From contig JANWIJ010000050.1 in the NCBI GenBank assembly GCA_025449935.1, forward strand, positions 1 to 64,000: DNA of 64,000 bases, read 5' to 3'. The notes under the pieces were generated by a model. That model ran no database searches. It was given only the letters and a program-made list of their open reading frames with translations, and had not been told where the DNA came from. Made by a program: the position numbers and the translations under genes. Within the stretch, counting starts at the first letter, position 1, and every line of letters begins with the position of its first letter. This DNA comes from Chitinophagaceae bacterium (GTDB lineage: Bacteria; Bacteroidota; Bacteroidia; Chitinophagales; Chitinophagaceae). This document shows, in pieces, positions 9,166-18,486 of this stretch.

Positions 9166-10806
9166 TCAGCACAAGTGAAATTCAGGCAGGTTCATGATGA
9201 ATTTGAACAATCCTCTCAGCGATGTATTGATCACCGTATTGTTATTAGTGTTCCAGGCCGTCGTCCAGATCGTGTCATCGGTTGTGTTATTGAGCAGGAA
9301 ATTTGTTTTGACATAGTTTTTCGAATTCGTGGATAACGGGTAACGCAGTAACAAAGCTGTTATATCGTCAATTAATTGATTGGGGTCGGCCGGGTTGGAT
9401 GAATAATTGGCAAAGGCCCTTATGTCAATAACCGCGTCATTCACCAGTGCATCGGTAAAATCAGCCCTTTTGGGAAGCGAATTGCTGTTTACCCATAATT
9501 CATAATGCATGGGTTCCTGGTAATAGGAAGGCCAGCCCGCTACATCCGGCGGCTGGAATAACTGCTGCTGCATGTCGGCTGCATTTTGATACAGGGAATA
9601 GAATAAAGGATACCCGGTGGTATAATTGGTGTAAGCCGGGAAGCTGACATTAAACTCCCGCAGTGTGCCGACAATAATATCAAAGGGGTTCTTGATATAA
9701 CAGGCCTGGTTAATCGTATCAAAGAAATGTTCGCTTTTGAATAACAGGGCCAGGGCCGGTTTGATCTCGTAATTGCTGCTTTGCAGGAGAGCCGCCATAG
9801 GTACAATGACATCAGCTTCCGTAGCGTCATCAATTTCATAATACACAAACCATTTATACAGTTTGCGGCAAATGAACCGGGCTGCTTCCGTGTTGGAAAA
9901 GATCATGTTCATCAGGGCATCCAGTTCCTGGTCGGGAACGGTGCTTCCGGTAATCGTGGTATTATTATAAAAAGCGGAAAATGTTTTGGACCCGGTATCG
10001 TGAGCACTGGCATCCAGGTAAGCACCCAGCGGGTTACTGTTGATCCGCCAGCCGGTCAGTACCCTGGCTGCAGCGATTACATCATCTTCCGTGTAAAGAG
10101 AATCATTTCCTTTTCCGATCGTAAACAGTTCCTGCAATTCCCTGGCGTAGTTTTCATCCGGTGCCTGTCTTGAATTCAGGTAACCATTCAGGTGCAACAG
10201 CATAGCAGGGTCAATGGTAACTTCTCTCGCAAGCGTTTTGAAATTACCCAGCACATTGCTGCGCAAAAGATTATGATGACGGTATAAGAACTGTGCATTT
10301 TCCACTTCTGATTCCTGTATGGAAAAGTGATGATGCCAGAAGAGGACCATTTTTTCCTGTATACTCCGGCCCTGGTTAATGATCAGTCCGGCCCACCATT
10401 TTTTTAAACTGTCCACCCTCCGGCTGTTGATCTGGCCTCTTATCTCTACAGCACTCGCCGTGTTGGGATCGTTGACCCATGTTTGTCCCTGCACAACGCC
10501 GAGATCATCATAAAATACACCATCGTCTTCCAGTAACCCATAATCCCTGACGGGGGGAGAGGGGGCAACAATATTGTTTAATAATTCATCAATGGCTGCA
10601 TCGGGAGACAAGGTTAAGAAATAATCAATATCAGCTTTCTTAGCCCCGAACATGGTTCGTTTCAGCAGGTGTGTTACTTCATTGATGGTCCAGCTGCCCG
10701 TATAGGGTGCCAGGCCTGCAAACATTCTTCCTGCCGATTGCTTTCCATTTTTTCCCGGTGCTGAAAAATTTCTCCGGGCTTTCTTAAAAAAATCTCTTCT
10801 GTCCAT
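9166..10806 (-). CDS. DUF1800 domain protein
   Basis: 546 residues. It begins MDRRDFFKKARRNF, which keeps a twin-arginine look but has no hydrophobic stretch, so its export route is unclear. DUF1800 blocks are visible: HLLKRTMFGAKKADIDYFL, MVLFWHHHFS, LHLNGYLNSRQAPDENYARE, ELFTIGKG, AARVLTGW, FKSEHFF and FQPPDVAGWPSY. DUF1800 proteins are typically co-encoded with DUF1501 proteins; the biochemical role of the pair has not been settled to my knowledge. It sits between the type B T9SS protein (24-base gap) and the DUF1501 gene, in one leftward operon. No C-terminal sorting domain is seen, so it may act with the exported DUF1501 partner. Confidence 0.88.
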   Translation of the reverse strand: MDRRDFFKKARRNFSAPGKNGKQSAGRMFAGLAPYTGSWTINEVTHLLKRTMFGAKKADIDYFLTLSPDAAIDELLNNIVAPSPPVRDYGLLEDDGVFYDDLGVVQGQTWVNDPNTASAVEIRGQINSRRVDSLKKWWAGLIINQGRSIQEKMVLFWHHHFSIQESEVENAQFLYRHHNLLRSNVLGNFKTLAREVTIDPAMLLHLNGYLNSRQAPDENYARELQELFTIGKGNDSLYTEDDVIAAARVLTGWRINSNPLGAYLDASAHDTGSKTFSAFYNNTTITGSTVPDQELDALMNMIFSNTEAARFICRKLYKWFVYYEIDDATEADVIVPMAALLQSSNYEIKPALALLFKSEHFFDTINQACYIKNPFDIIVGTLREFNVSFPAYTNYTTGYPLFYSLYQNAADMQQQLFQPPDVAGWPSYYQEPMHYELWVNSNSLPKRADFTDALVNDAVIDIRAFANYSSNPADPNQLIDDITALLLRYPLSTNSKNYVKTNFLLNNTTDDTIWTTAWNTNNNTVINTSLRGLFKFIMNLPEFHLC

Positions 10807-10830
10807 ATAGTAAGTTTTACTATTGAGTAA

Positions 10831-12762
10831 TTACCGGATCAGCACAAGGGTTCCTTTTTGCTGATGGGGTTTATGTTGAATGTCATTATAATCAATCAGG
10901 TAAATAAAAACGCTTGATGGCTGCAGTTGTCCCTGGTAGGTGCCGTTCCATTTCTGATTCATCACGGAACTGTTAAACACCACTTCTCCATTGCGGTTAA
11001 ACACCCGGAGACGGTAGCCATCCGGCACTTTTCCGATCGGGCCGAAATAGTCGTTGAGCCCGTCCCCATTGGGTGTAAAGGCTGTGGGCACATGCACCAT
11101 GGCATCTTTTAAGACAACGACCGTAAAATTGCCGGATAACCGGCATCCACCCGGTAAATAATTAGTAGCGGTGTAAACGGTTGTAACAACCGGGGAGGCA
11201 ACAGGGTCTGTACAGGCCGAACAACTCAGCGAGGTATGTGAACTCCAGACTACAGTTCCATTGCCATTTGAATGTAACGTAACACTCTGGCCGGCGAAAA
11301 TCGTATCAGCCGTCCGGATACCATCAAAAGGACCTTTAATTATGACGGGTTGATAGGTAACGATCGCTGAATCGTACCCGCAGGCATCACGTAAAGTATC
11401 CTGGAAAGGAACATAGCTATTTATATCGCAGACTACGGAATCGCTGGTAATGGGTTTTGGTATCTTTAATTTAATGATAGCAAAATCGGCATCGCCCTGC
11501 GAGTTGCTGAAATCTCCATCGCCGGAATCAGAATCACCCGCCAGGTAATATTCAGCTTCAGCGGGGTTATGAATAATAAAACGGAGGTGATCATTATCGC
11601 TGCCACCCCAGCTTTTTTCCCAGAGCATATTGCCTGACGGGCTTAGTTTAACCGTCCAGAAATCGCCTTCACCCAACGGGTTACTGATATCACCGTCATC
11701 TGAATAAGACACACCACCGATGATATAACTGCTGTCCGAATCTGTGATGATGGTTTTGGCATATTCTGCATCGGTGCCACCCAACACTTTCTGCCAGTTC
11801 AGTTTTCCTTTCTGGGAAACATTTATTACCCAATAGTCCTGGCTGCCTTTGGCACCGCTCACATCGCCATCCGTGGAAGTAGTATAACCGGCCAGGGTTA
11901 ACGACCCATCCGCGCCCCTGGTCATGCAATAAGCCACATCATTTTGTGACCCGCCATATATTTTGCTGATAACCTTATTGCCGTTTTGATCTATCGCCAG
12001 CAACCAGGCATCATAGTTTTTTTGATCGGGGGGTATATCGCCATCGACGGAATTGGTAAAACCGGCAACGAACGTGGTACCGTTGATGATTTCTATGTCA
12101 AACAATTCTTCGTTCTTGCTGCCTCCAAAACATTTACTCCATTGCAGTGTCCCGGTCGCATTAATTTTTATCAATGCCCCGTCGGTATAAGTTCCGGTGC
12201 TGTGATTTCCCCGGATATCTCCGTCATTCGACGAAGTCGTCGCCGCGATCAGGAAGCCGCCATCACTGGTTGATTGAATGTGATTGCCGATGTCTAACCC
12301 GGTGCCGCCATAACGTTTTTGCCATTCCAGGTTACCCGCTGCAGAAAGTTTGAGCAGCCAGATATCTTTGGTTCCTCCAAACCCGGCGATAACGCCGCCG
12401 TCAGTTGAATTGGTTTCGCCCAATATCATGTAGCCTCCATCGGCAGTCTGCAGCACATCCCGGGCACTTTCATAACCCGTTCCACCAAATGACCGCTCCC
12501 ATTGAATAATGCCGCACTTATCAAGTTTCGTAATCCACAGGTCCCAATAATCCCGGTTGGGCTGCGCACTGACATCTCCGTCATTTGAATCAGTATAGCC
12601 GGCTACTACCGTACCGCCGTCAGTTGTGAATTTTATTGAGAAAGGAATATCAACATCTGAACCTCCGTATTTCAGGGCCCATTGCCGTGGGGGCAACTGC
12701 GCATGGGCAGTATGGATAATGCAAAGAATGGATAAGAGGGTAAGAAGGATCAGGTTTCTCAC
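10831..12762 (-). CDS. Seven-repeat T9SS type B surface protein
   Basis: 643 residues from a GTG start (no upstream ATG is compatible). Signal peptide MRNLILLTLLSILCIIHTAHA. Residues about 25-430 hold seven repeats of about 53 residues, each with a GG(S/T) turn, a central DGG or equivalent and a closing S-x-D-G-D; the count of seven suggests a single seven-bladed propeller (inference), and the acidic loops could bind calcium. A linker follows, then a C-terminal gliding-motility-associated (type B T9SS) domain starting VPTAFTPNGDGLNDYFGP and ending GTLVLIR. It is the first gene of the operon with DUF1800 and DUF1501. Ligand unknown. Confidence 0.85.
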   Translation of the reverse strand: MRNLILLTLLSILCIIHTAHAQLPPRQWALKYGGSDVDIPFSIKFTTDGGTVVAGYTDSNDGDVSAQPNRDYWDLWITKLDKCGIIQWERSFGGTGYESARDVLQTADGGYMILGETNSTDGGVIAGFGGTKDIWLLKLSAAGNLEWQKRYGGTGLDIGNHIQSTSDGGFLIAATTSSNDGDIRGNHSTGTYTDGALIKINATGTLQWSKCFGGSKNEELFDIEIINGTTFVAGFTNSVDGDIPPDQKNYDAWLLAIDQNGNKVISKIYGGSQNDVAYCMTRGADGSLTLAGYTTSTDGDVSGAKGSQDYWVINVSQKGKLNWQKVLGGTDAEYAKTIITDSDSSYIIGGVSYSDDGDISNPLGEGDFWTVKLSPSGNMLWEKSWGGSDNDHLRFIIHNPAEAEYYLAGDSDSGDGDFSNSQGDADFAIIKLKIPKPITSDSVVCDINSYVPFQDTLRDACGYDSAIVTYQPVIIKGPFDGIRTADTIFAGQSVTLHSNGNGTVVWSSHTSLSCSACTDPVASPVVTTVYTATNYLPGGCRLSGNFTVVVLKDAMVHVPTAFTPNGDGLNDYFGPIGKVPDGYRLRVFNRNGEVVFNSSVMNQKWNGTYQGQLQPSSVFIYLIDYNDIQHKPHQQKGTLVLIR

Positions 12763-12886
12763 AGGCTGGAGGTTCTTGATAGAATGAATTAATGCCAGTC
12801 AGGAGCAAGTATTATGCTAAATCTTTATTTCAGGGGAGAAGTTTTTACCATTTTAAAATGATTTTTTCCATAGGAGTTTTACGATG

Positions 12887-13549
12887 TCAGCGGGCCGGTG
12901 AACTGTCGCGCACTATTTTATCAAAATAGCGACAGGCCTCCCGTACACCGCACTCGCTGCACTTTGGTTTCCTGGCCACGCAGGTATAACGACCATGCAG
13001 GATGAGCCAATGATGTGCTTTATGTATCAATGCCTGCGGGATGTTTCTTACCAGTTCTTTCTCAACGGCAAAGGGGGTAGAAGCACTTTGCGGCACCAGT
13101 CCAATCCGCCTGCTCACCCTGAATACATGTGTATCCACCGCCATGTTAGGCTGGCGGTCAATTACAGAAGTCACAACATTCGCCGTTTTTCTTCCCACGC
13201 CGGGCAACTGAACAAGTTCGTTGACGGTCATTGGGATTTTACCCTGGAAATCATGGAGAACTTTCTTCGCCATACCAAGGAGATGTTTTGTTTTATTGCT
13301 GGGGTAGGAAATGCTTTTAATGAATGGAAACAGTTCATCAAAGGAAGCCTTGCCCAGGGAGGCAACATCCGGGTATTTTTCAAAAATGGCCGGCGTCGTC
13401 ATGTTAACCCGCTTATCCGTGCATTGGGCAGAAAGTATAACGGCCACGAGCAACTGGTATGGATCATTAAACGCCAGTTCCGTTTCAGCGTCGGGAAGAT
13501 GCTGTTGAAAATAACCGATCACAAACCTGTATCGTTCGGCGCGGGTCAT
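12887..13549 (-). CDS. nth: Endonuclease III
   Basis: 220 residues, the usual length. It is a bifunctional DNA glycosylase/AP lyase for oxidised pyrimidines in base-excision repair. The helix-hairpin-helix is LPGVGRKTANVV with catalytic K121, the catalytic aspartate is D139 in AVDTHVFR, and the iron-sulfur cluster ligands are C190, C197, C200 and C206 in the spacing C-x6-C-x2-C-x5-C. All key residues are present. The gene stands between the small 77-aa protein upstream (separated by a terminator) and the T9SS operon downstream. Confidence 0.97.
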   Translation of the reverse strand: MTRAERYRFVIGYFQQHLPDAETELAFNDPYQLLVAVILSAQCTDKRVNMTTPAIFEKYPDVASLGKASFDELFPFIKSISYPSNKTKHLLGMAKKVLHDFQGKIPMTVNELVQLPGVGRKTANVVTSVIDRQPNMAVDTHVFRVSRRIGLVPQSASTPFAVEKELVRNIPQALIHKAHHWLILHGRYTCVARKPKCSECGVREACRYFDKIVRDSSPAR

Positions 13550-13602
13550 GCTGCAAGTTACCGGTGAATGACCAATGAAGATTAGGCAGGCGGGAACAAA
13601 AA

Positions 13603-13638
13603 AGCATCCGGGTGTTATGCCCGGATGCTAAGTTTTTT
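13603..13638 (-). terminator. Intrinsic terminator behind the 77-aa protein gene
   Basis: Perfect 9-bp stem GCATCCGGG (13604-13612) / CCCGGATGC (13620-13628) with a 7-base loop, flanked by A-rich text on the left and T-rich text on the right. Read leftwards it ends in six T and terminates the gene at 13653; it may also act rightwards. Confidence 0.88.
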
Positions 13639-13652
13639 TAAGCTGTGGCAGA

Positions 13653-13886
13653 CTACTGTACTTCTTCAGCAGAATGTTCCCGTGCGTGGTTCAACACATT
13701 TAATACGACTTCAGTGCGTGGTGATTCTGTAATCTTGTCGAGACGTTGCATAGATGCTTTTAGTACATTCAGCTTTTCACGAAGCGTCCAGTCTTTTTCC
13801 AATACTGTTTCAATAGCAGCGGCCTTTTCAGCAGAGGTTTCTTTGTACAAATACAATAAAAGGTCCTCGGGGGTAAAATTTGTCAT
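13653..13886 (-). CDS. Small protein, possible anti-sigma-like N-terminal domain
   Basis: 77 residues from the ATG at 13884-13886; a TTG two codons earlier is an alternative. Acidic, helical and without a signal peptide or cysteine. The opening FTPEDLLLYLYKETSAEKAA resembles the N-terminal helices that Bacteroidota anti-sigma-type proteins use, followed by a helix with the heptad-like text TLREKLNVLKASMQRLDKI. There is no membrane segment and no sigma gene next to it, so the resemblance may be superficial. Function unknown. It lies 103 bases after the FtsB-like gene on the same strand and has its own terminator. Confidence 0.65.
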   Translation of the reverse strand: MTNFTPEDLLLYLYKETSAEKAAAIETVLEKDWTLREKLNVLKASMQRLDKITESPRTEVVLNVLNHAREHSAEEVQ

Positions 13887-13989
13887 TAGCAATACCGATT
13901 AATAGTCCAGAAATAAAGATGTCCTTGATAGCTGAGAATAATGTCCGGTATAGTAACGGGGTGCCGTTTCCCTTATTGTGCTTCTGTGG

Positions 13990-14316
13990 CTATTTCTTTG
14001 AGTCTCCGGGCGGGGTACCGGAGTTTTCCGGTACCAGGAAAATTTCCTCATTATCCCTTTTCATAAGGTGCTTTTCCCGGGCATATTTTTCCATTACGGC
14101 TGGGTCGTTTTTAAGACCTTCTAAATCTGTACGTTCGGCTGCGATTTCGCCCGTATAGAACTTCTTGCTTTGCTCTAATTCCCGGAGTTCCCGGCGACGC
14201 TCCAGCTGGGTAAAAAAGTCGTTTTTGTCCAGGAAAAAAACAATAACGCAAAAAACTGCAAAAGAGATAAAATACTTGTTTTTGATCCAAGCCGGGATAT
14301 GGGTCAGTAGTTTCAT
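13990..14316 (-). CDS. FtsB/DivIC-type septum formation initiator
   Basis: 108 residues. One membrane helix (about 15-32, FISFAVFCVIVFFLD) with a short cytoplasmic tail, then a periplasmic coiled coil rich in Glu, Arg and Leu, then the family hallmark region KNDPAVMEKYAREKHLMKRD followed by EEIFLVPE. Family members bridge FtsL and FtsQ in the divisome. It follows eno on the same strand with a 62-base gap, an arrangement seen in many bacteria, which supports the assignment. Confidence 0.9.
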   Translation of the reverse strand: MKLLTHIPAWIKNKYFISFAVFCVIVFFLDKNDFFTQLERRRELRELEQSKKFYTGEIAAERTDLEGLKNDPAVMEKYAREKHLMKRDNEEIFLVPENSGTPPGDSKK

Positions 14317-14378
14317 AATATCGGAGTTTTGAACCAGGAAATCGTTGATTTGCAGACCGCCTGCTTCAGTTTCAAACC

Positions 14379-15710
<1,332 letters not shown>

Positions 15711-15851
15711 CTATGGCAGCTTCGGGCTGCAAAGAAACGATGTTTTGGCTAATTATTAGCGTAACAATACGAAGATCAAAATTATAAGTAAATGGAAAAC
15801 AGCCAGTTTATGGGTTTGAAATTTGCCTGCGGATTGCTGCGTTTTTTTGAA

Positions 15852-15859
15852 TAAGTTTG
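15852..15859 (+). promoter_or_regulatory. Candidate -7 box for the PKD/T9SS type B gene
   Basis: TAAGTTTG matches the Bacteroidota -7 consensus TAnnTTTG perfectly. Upstream TTTG/TTG boxes exist at 15822-15825 and 15834-15836, but their spacings (26 and 15) lie just outside the usual range. Leader would be about 13 bases before the ATG at 15879. Confidence 0.35.
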
Positions 15860-15878
15860 ACAGGAATTCAGGACGGTT

Positions 15879-18326
15879 ATGTCAATCAGGATATCCAAAT
15901 ATTTTCTTGCTTCCATTATATTCCTCATTTCATTTCAGGTATCAAAAGGACAGGTTGGTCTTTGTCCTCCAAATCTTGACTTTGAAGCCGGAGATTTTTC
16001 CGGTTGGGAATGCAGGTGGGGTCTTACGTTCGATGGCCTGCCGCTCCCGAATATAGGTCCGCAGCCGGGAAGACATACGATCATCGATGCCGCCACGGCG
16101 GGAACTGATTTTTACGGAGGTTTCCCTGAATTATGCCCGAATGGCAGTGGCTATAGCGTAAAACTCGGAAACAACGGAACCGGCCGACAATCAGAATCTG
16201 TTTCCTATACCTACACGATTCCCCCGACCCTGACTGTTTTTTCCATGATTTTCCATTACGCGGTGGTGTTACAGAATCCCAATCACAGTGTGCTGGAGCA
16301 ACCCCGTTTCCAGGCCAGGATCATCGACATGAGCACCGGGAACACCATACCCTGCGTAACTTTTGATTTTACAGCTACCACCGCACCCGGTGGATTTCTT
16401 CCTTCCCCGAATTCACCTCCCAATGGGCTTGTGGTGTATAAAGGATGGACGCCGATCACCGTTAACCTGAATGCCTATATCGGGAGAACGATCCGGCTTG
16501 AATTTATCACGAATGATTGTACACTGGGAGCGCATTTTGGATACGCATACCTGGATGTGAATACAAATTGCAATGGGGCCATTTCCGGAACCAATATCTG
16601 CGTGGGCGATAATGCAATTACACTCACCGCGCCATTCGGTTTTCAATCATACGCCTGGTACACGGATAATACATTCACCACTATACTTTCGACCAACCAG
16701 ACACTGCCTTTGAACCCGGCACCTACTGTCGGAACTGTTTTCCCTGTAATAGTTACACCTTACCCGGGATTCGGGTGTATAGACACACTTTATGCAACCA
16801 TTGGGGTTTCACCGAAACCTGTTTCCAATGCAGGGGCGGATGTAGCTATATGTAAATTCCAGCAGGCACAGCTGGGAGGGGCAAGTGCTCCTACGCTTAC
16901 CTATGAATGGACACCGGCCAGCCAGGTAAGCAATCCCACGATATCAAACCCGCTGGCGTGGAATATTCCGCCCAACCCCACGGAGTTCATTGTAAAGACC
17001 ACAGATATCCTGACAGGCTGCTTTTCGTATGACACAACGATCGTTTCAAATGTCGTGGTTGATAATGCGATCACGGCCACGGGAAATCTTGCTTTTTGCG
17101 ATTATGGATTGCCGGAAGCTACACTATCCGTCAACAATACATCGTCGCCGATACAATGGTATAATAACAGCAACCCGGTTGCCGGCGCTACGGGAGCCAT
17201 TTATCAACCCATGGTATCTGGTGATTATTGGGCCCAGCTGACGCAAAACGGGTGTACCGACAGTACCCAAACTATTTCAATTGCAGTTCACCCGCTACCG
17301 CAGGCTTCTTTTACATTCGTAAGTGATTCCGGCTGTGTTACGGATAATTCTTTCCTTTTTACCAATACCTCTTCCATATCCGATAACTCTTCCCTGCAGT
17401 ACAACTGGAAATTCAGTGACGGGGTTACCTTACAAACATTGGATGCGGTAAGAGTTTTTGATGCGGTTGGCAATTACAATCTTGCGTTAGTGATCAGCTC
17501 GGCATTTGGATGCAAGGACAGCACAGCTCCTGTCGACCTGTTTATTTTGCCAAATGGTGTTCCGAACTTTAAATGGGATTCTGTTTGCCGCGACCAGCCG
17601 GTCTTATTTACCAATCTCAGTAAGGAAAACGGTTCCGTATCGGTATCGTATAACTGGAGTTTTGATGATGGCAATCCTTCTTCCCCGGTTAAAGATCCGT
17701 CGCCCGTTACCTATCTCAGCAGCGGGATAAAAAATGTTGTACTCGAAATGACCACACTGGGTTGTGAAAATGATCCCCAATCCCTTACTAAGAAAATAAA
17801 GGTAAATGCGCCGGACGCGGGAGTCCGCTACCGCACGATCACGGTTCCGGAAGGAAGTTCCAAAACGATTCATGTCAGGGACAGCGTAGGAAGTAATTTT
17901 TTATGGAAGCCACAGGTACAACTTAGCAGTTATACAACACGGTATACCGAATTCTTTGCTACTGCAAATGACGTGGAATACCAGATCGACATTACGGACG
18001 AGAACACTTGTGTGACCACCGATACCATATTAATGCAGGTGCTGAAAAAACCCGGCTACTATTTGCCAACCGCCTTTACCCCAAATGGTGATGGCCTGAA
18101 CGATGTAGCAAGACCTTACCTGGTAAGAATGAAATCATTAAAAAGTTTTTCTGTCTTCAACCGCTGGGGAAACCTGATTTTCTATACTACCACAGAAGGA
18201 GAAGGATGGGATGGCACTTATAAAGGAATGAAACAGGATTCCGGCGTGTATGTCTGGATACTGGAGTTCATGAACAATGACAATAAGCTGTTAATAGAAA
18301 AAGGAACCATCACCATTATACGGTAG
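15879..18326 (+). CDS. PKD-domain T9SS type B surface protein
   Basis: 815 residues. Signal peptide about 1-24 (ISKYFLASIIFLISFQVSKG). The first 230 residues (NLDFEAGDFSGWECRWG onward) look like a carbohydrate-binding or MAM-like jelly-roll; Ig-like segments follow. Two PKD-like domains are visible at about 470-545 (YNWKFSDG) and 555-640 (YNWSFDDGNP). The C-terminal about 85 residues (YLPTAFTPNGDGLNDVARPY to GTITIIR) form a gliding-motility-associated type B T9SS sorting domain, so the protein is probably surface-anchored or released. Paired cysteines are frequent, in keeping with an extracellular adhesin. Ligand unknown. Single gene. Confidence 0.85.
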   Translation: MSIRISKYFLASIIFLISFQVSKGQVGLCPPNLDFEAGDFSGWECRWGLTFDGLPLPNIGPQPGRHTIIDAATAGTDFYGGFPELCPNGSGYSVKLGNNGTGRQSESVSYTYTIPPTLTVFSMIFHYAVVLQNPNHSVLEQPRFQARIIDMSTGNTIPCVTFDFTATTAPGGFLPSPNSPPNGLVVYKGWTPITVNLNAYIGRTIRLEFITNDCTLGAHFGYAYLDVNTNCNGAISGTNICVGDNAITLTAPFGFQSYAWYTDNTFTTILSTNQTLPLNPAPTVGTVFPVIVTPYPGFGCIDTLYATIGVSPKPVSNAGADVAICKFQQAQLGGASAPTLTYEWTPASQVSNPTISNPLAWNIPPNPTEFIVKTTDILTGCFSYDTTIVSNVVVDNAITATGNLAFCDYGLPEATLSVNNTSSPIQWYNNSNPVAGATGAIYQPMVSGDYWAQLTQNGCTDSTQTISIAVHPLPQASFTFVSDSGCVTDNSFLFTNTSSISDNSSLQYNWKFSDGVTLQTLDAVRVFDAVGNYNLALVISSAFGCKDSTAPVDLFILPNGVPNFKWDSVCRDQPVLFTNLSKENGSVSVSYNWSFDDGNPSSPVKDPSPVTYLSSGIKNVVLEMTTLGCENDPQSLTKKIKVNAPDAGVRYRTITVPEGSSKTIHVRDSVGSNFLWKPQVQLSSYTTRYTEFFATANDVEYQIDITDENTCVTTDTILMQVLKKPGYYLPTAFTPNGDGLNDVARPYLVRMKSLKSFSVFNRWGNLIFYTTTEGEGWDGTYKGMKQDSGVYVWILEFMNNDNKLLIEKGTITIIR

Positions 18327-18442
18327 CTAAAATTACCCGTCCGGCGCCAGCCCTTTTTCGGTACGGGAGCTATTTTTTATAATCATTAACATTCCATCAA
18401 CCGCCTGTCTGTTTTTTTTACCACCCGCCGACCAGCCTGCCA

Positions 18443-18470
18443 TTGATTTTAGAAATCCCCTGTATCTTTA
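18443..18470 (+). promoter_or_regulatory. Candidate promoter for the M16 protease gene
   Basis: TTG (18443-18445), 17 bases, then TATCTTTA (18463-18470), one mismatch from the Bacteroidota -7 consensus. It lies 16 bases before the ATG at 18487, so the leader would be short. Confidence 0.35.
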
Positions 18471-18486
18471 AAAAAAACAGGTAATC

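Noticed and set aside
12849-12860. CATTTTAAAATG palindrome as a terminator or operator
   Set aside because: It is mostly A/T, short, and no conserved partner or T-run of note follows it.
12995-13567. 190-residue plus-strand frame opposite nth
   Set aside because: nth on the minus strand has every catalytic and cluster residue; the opposite frame has no recognisable motif and is low in sense.
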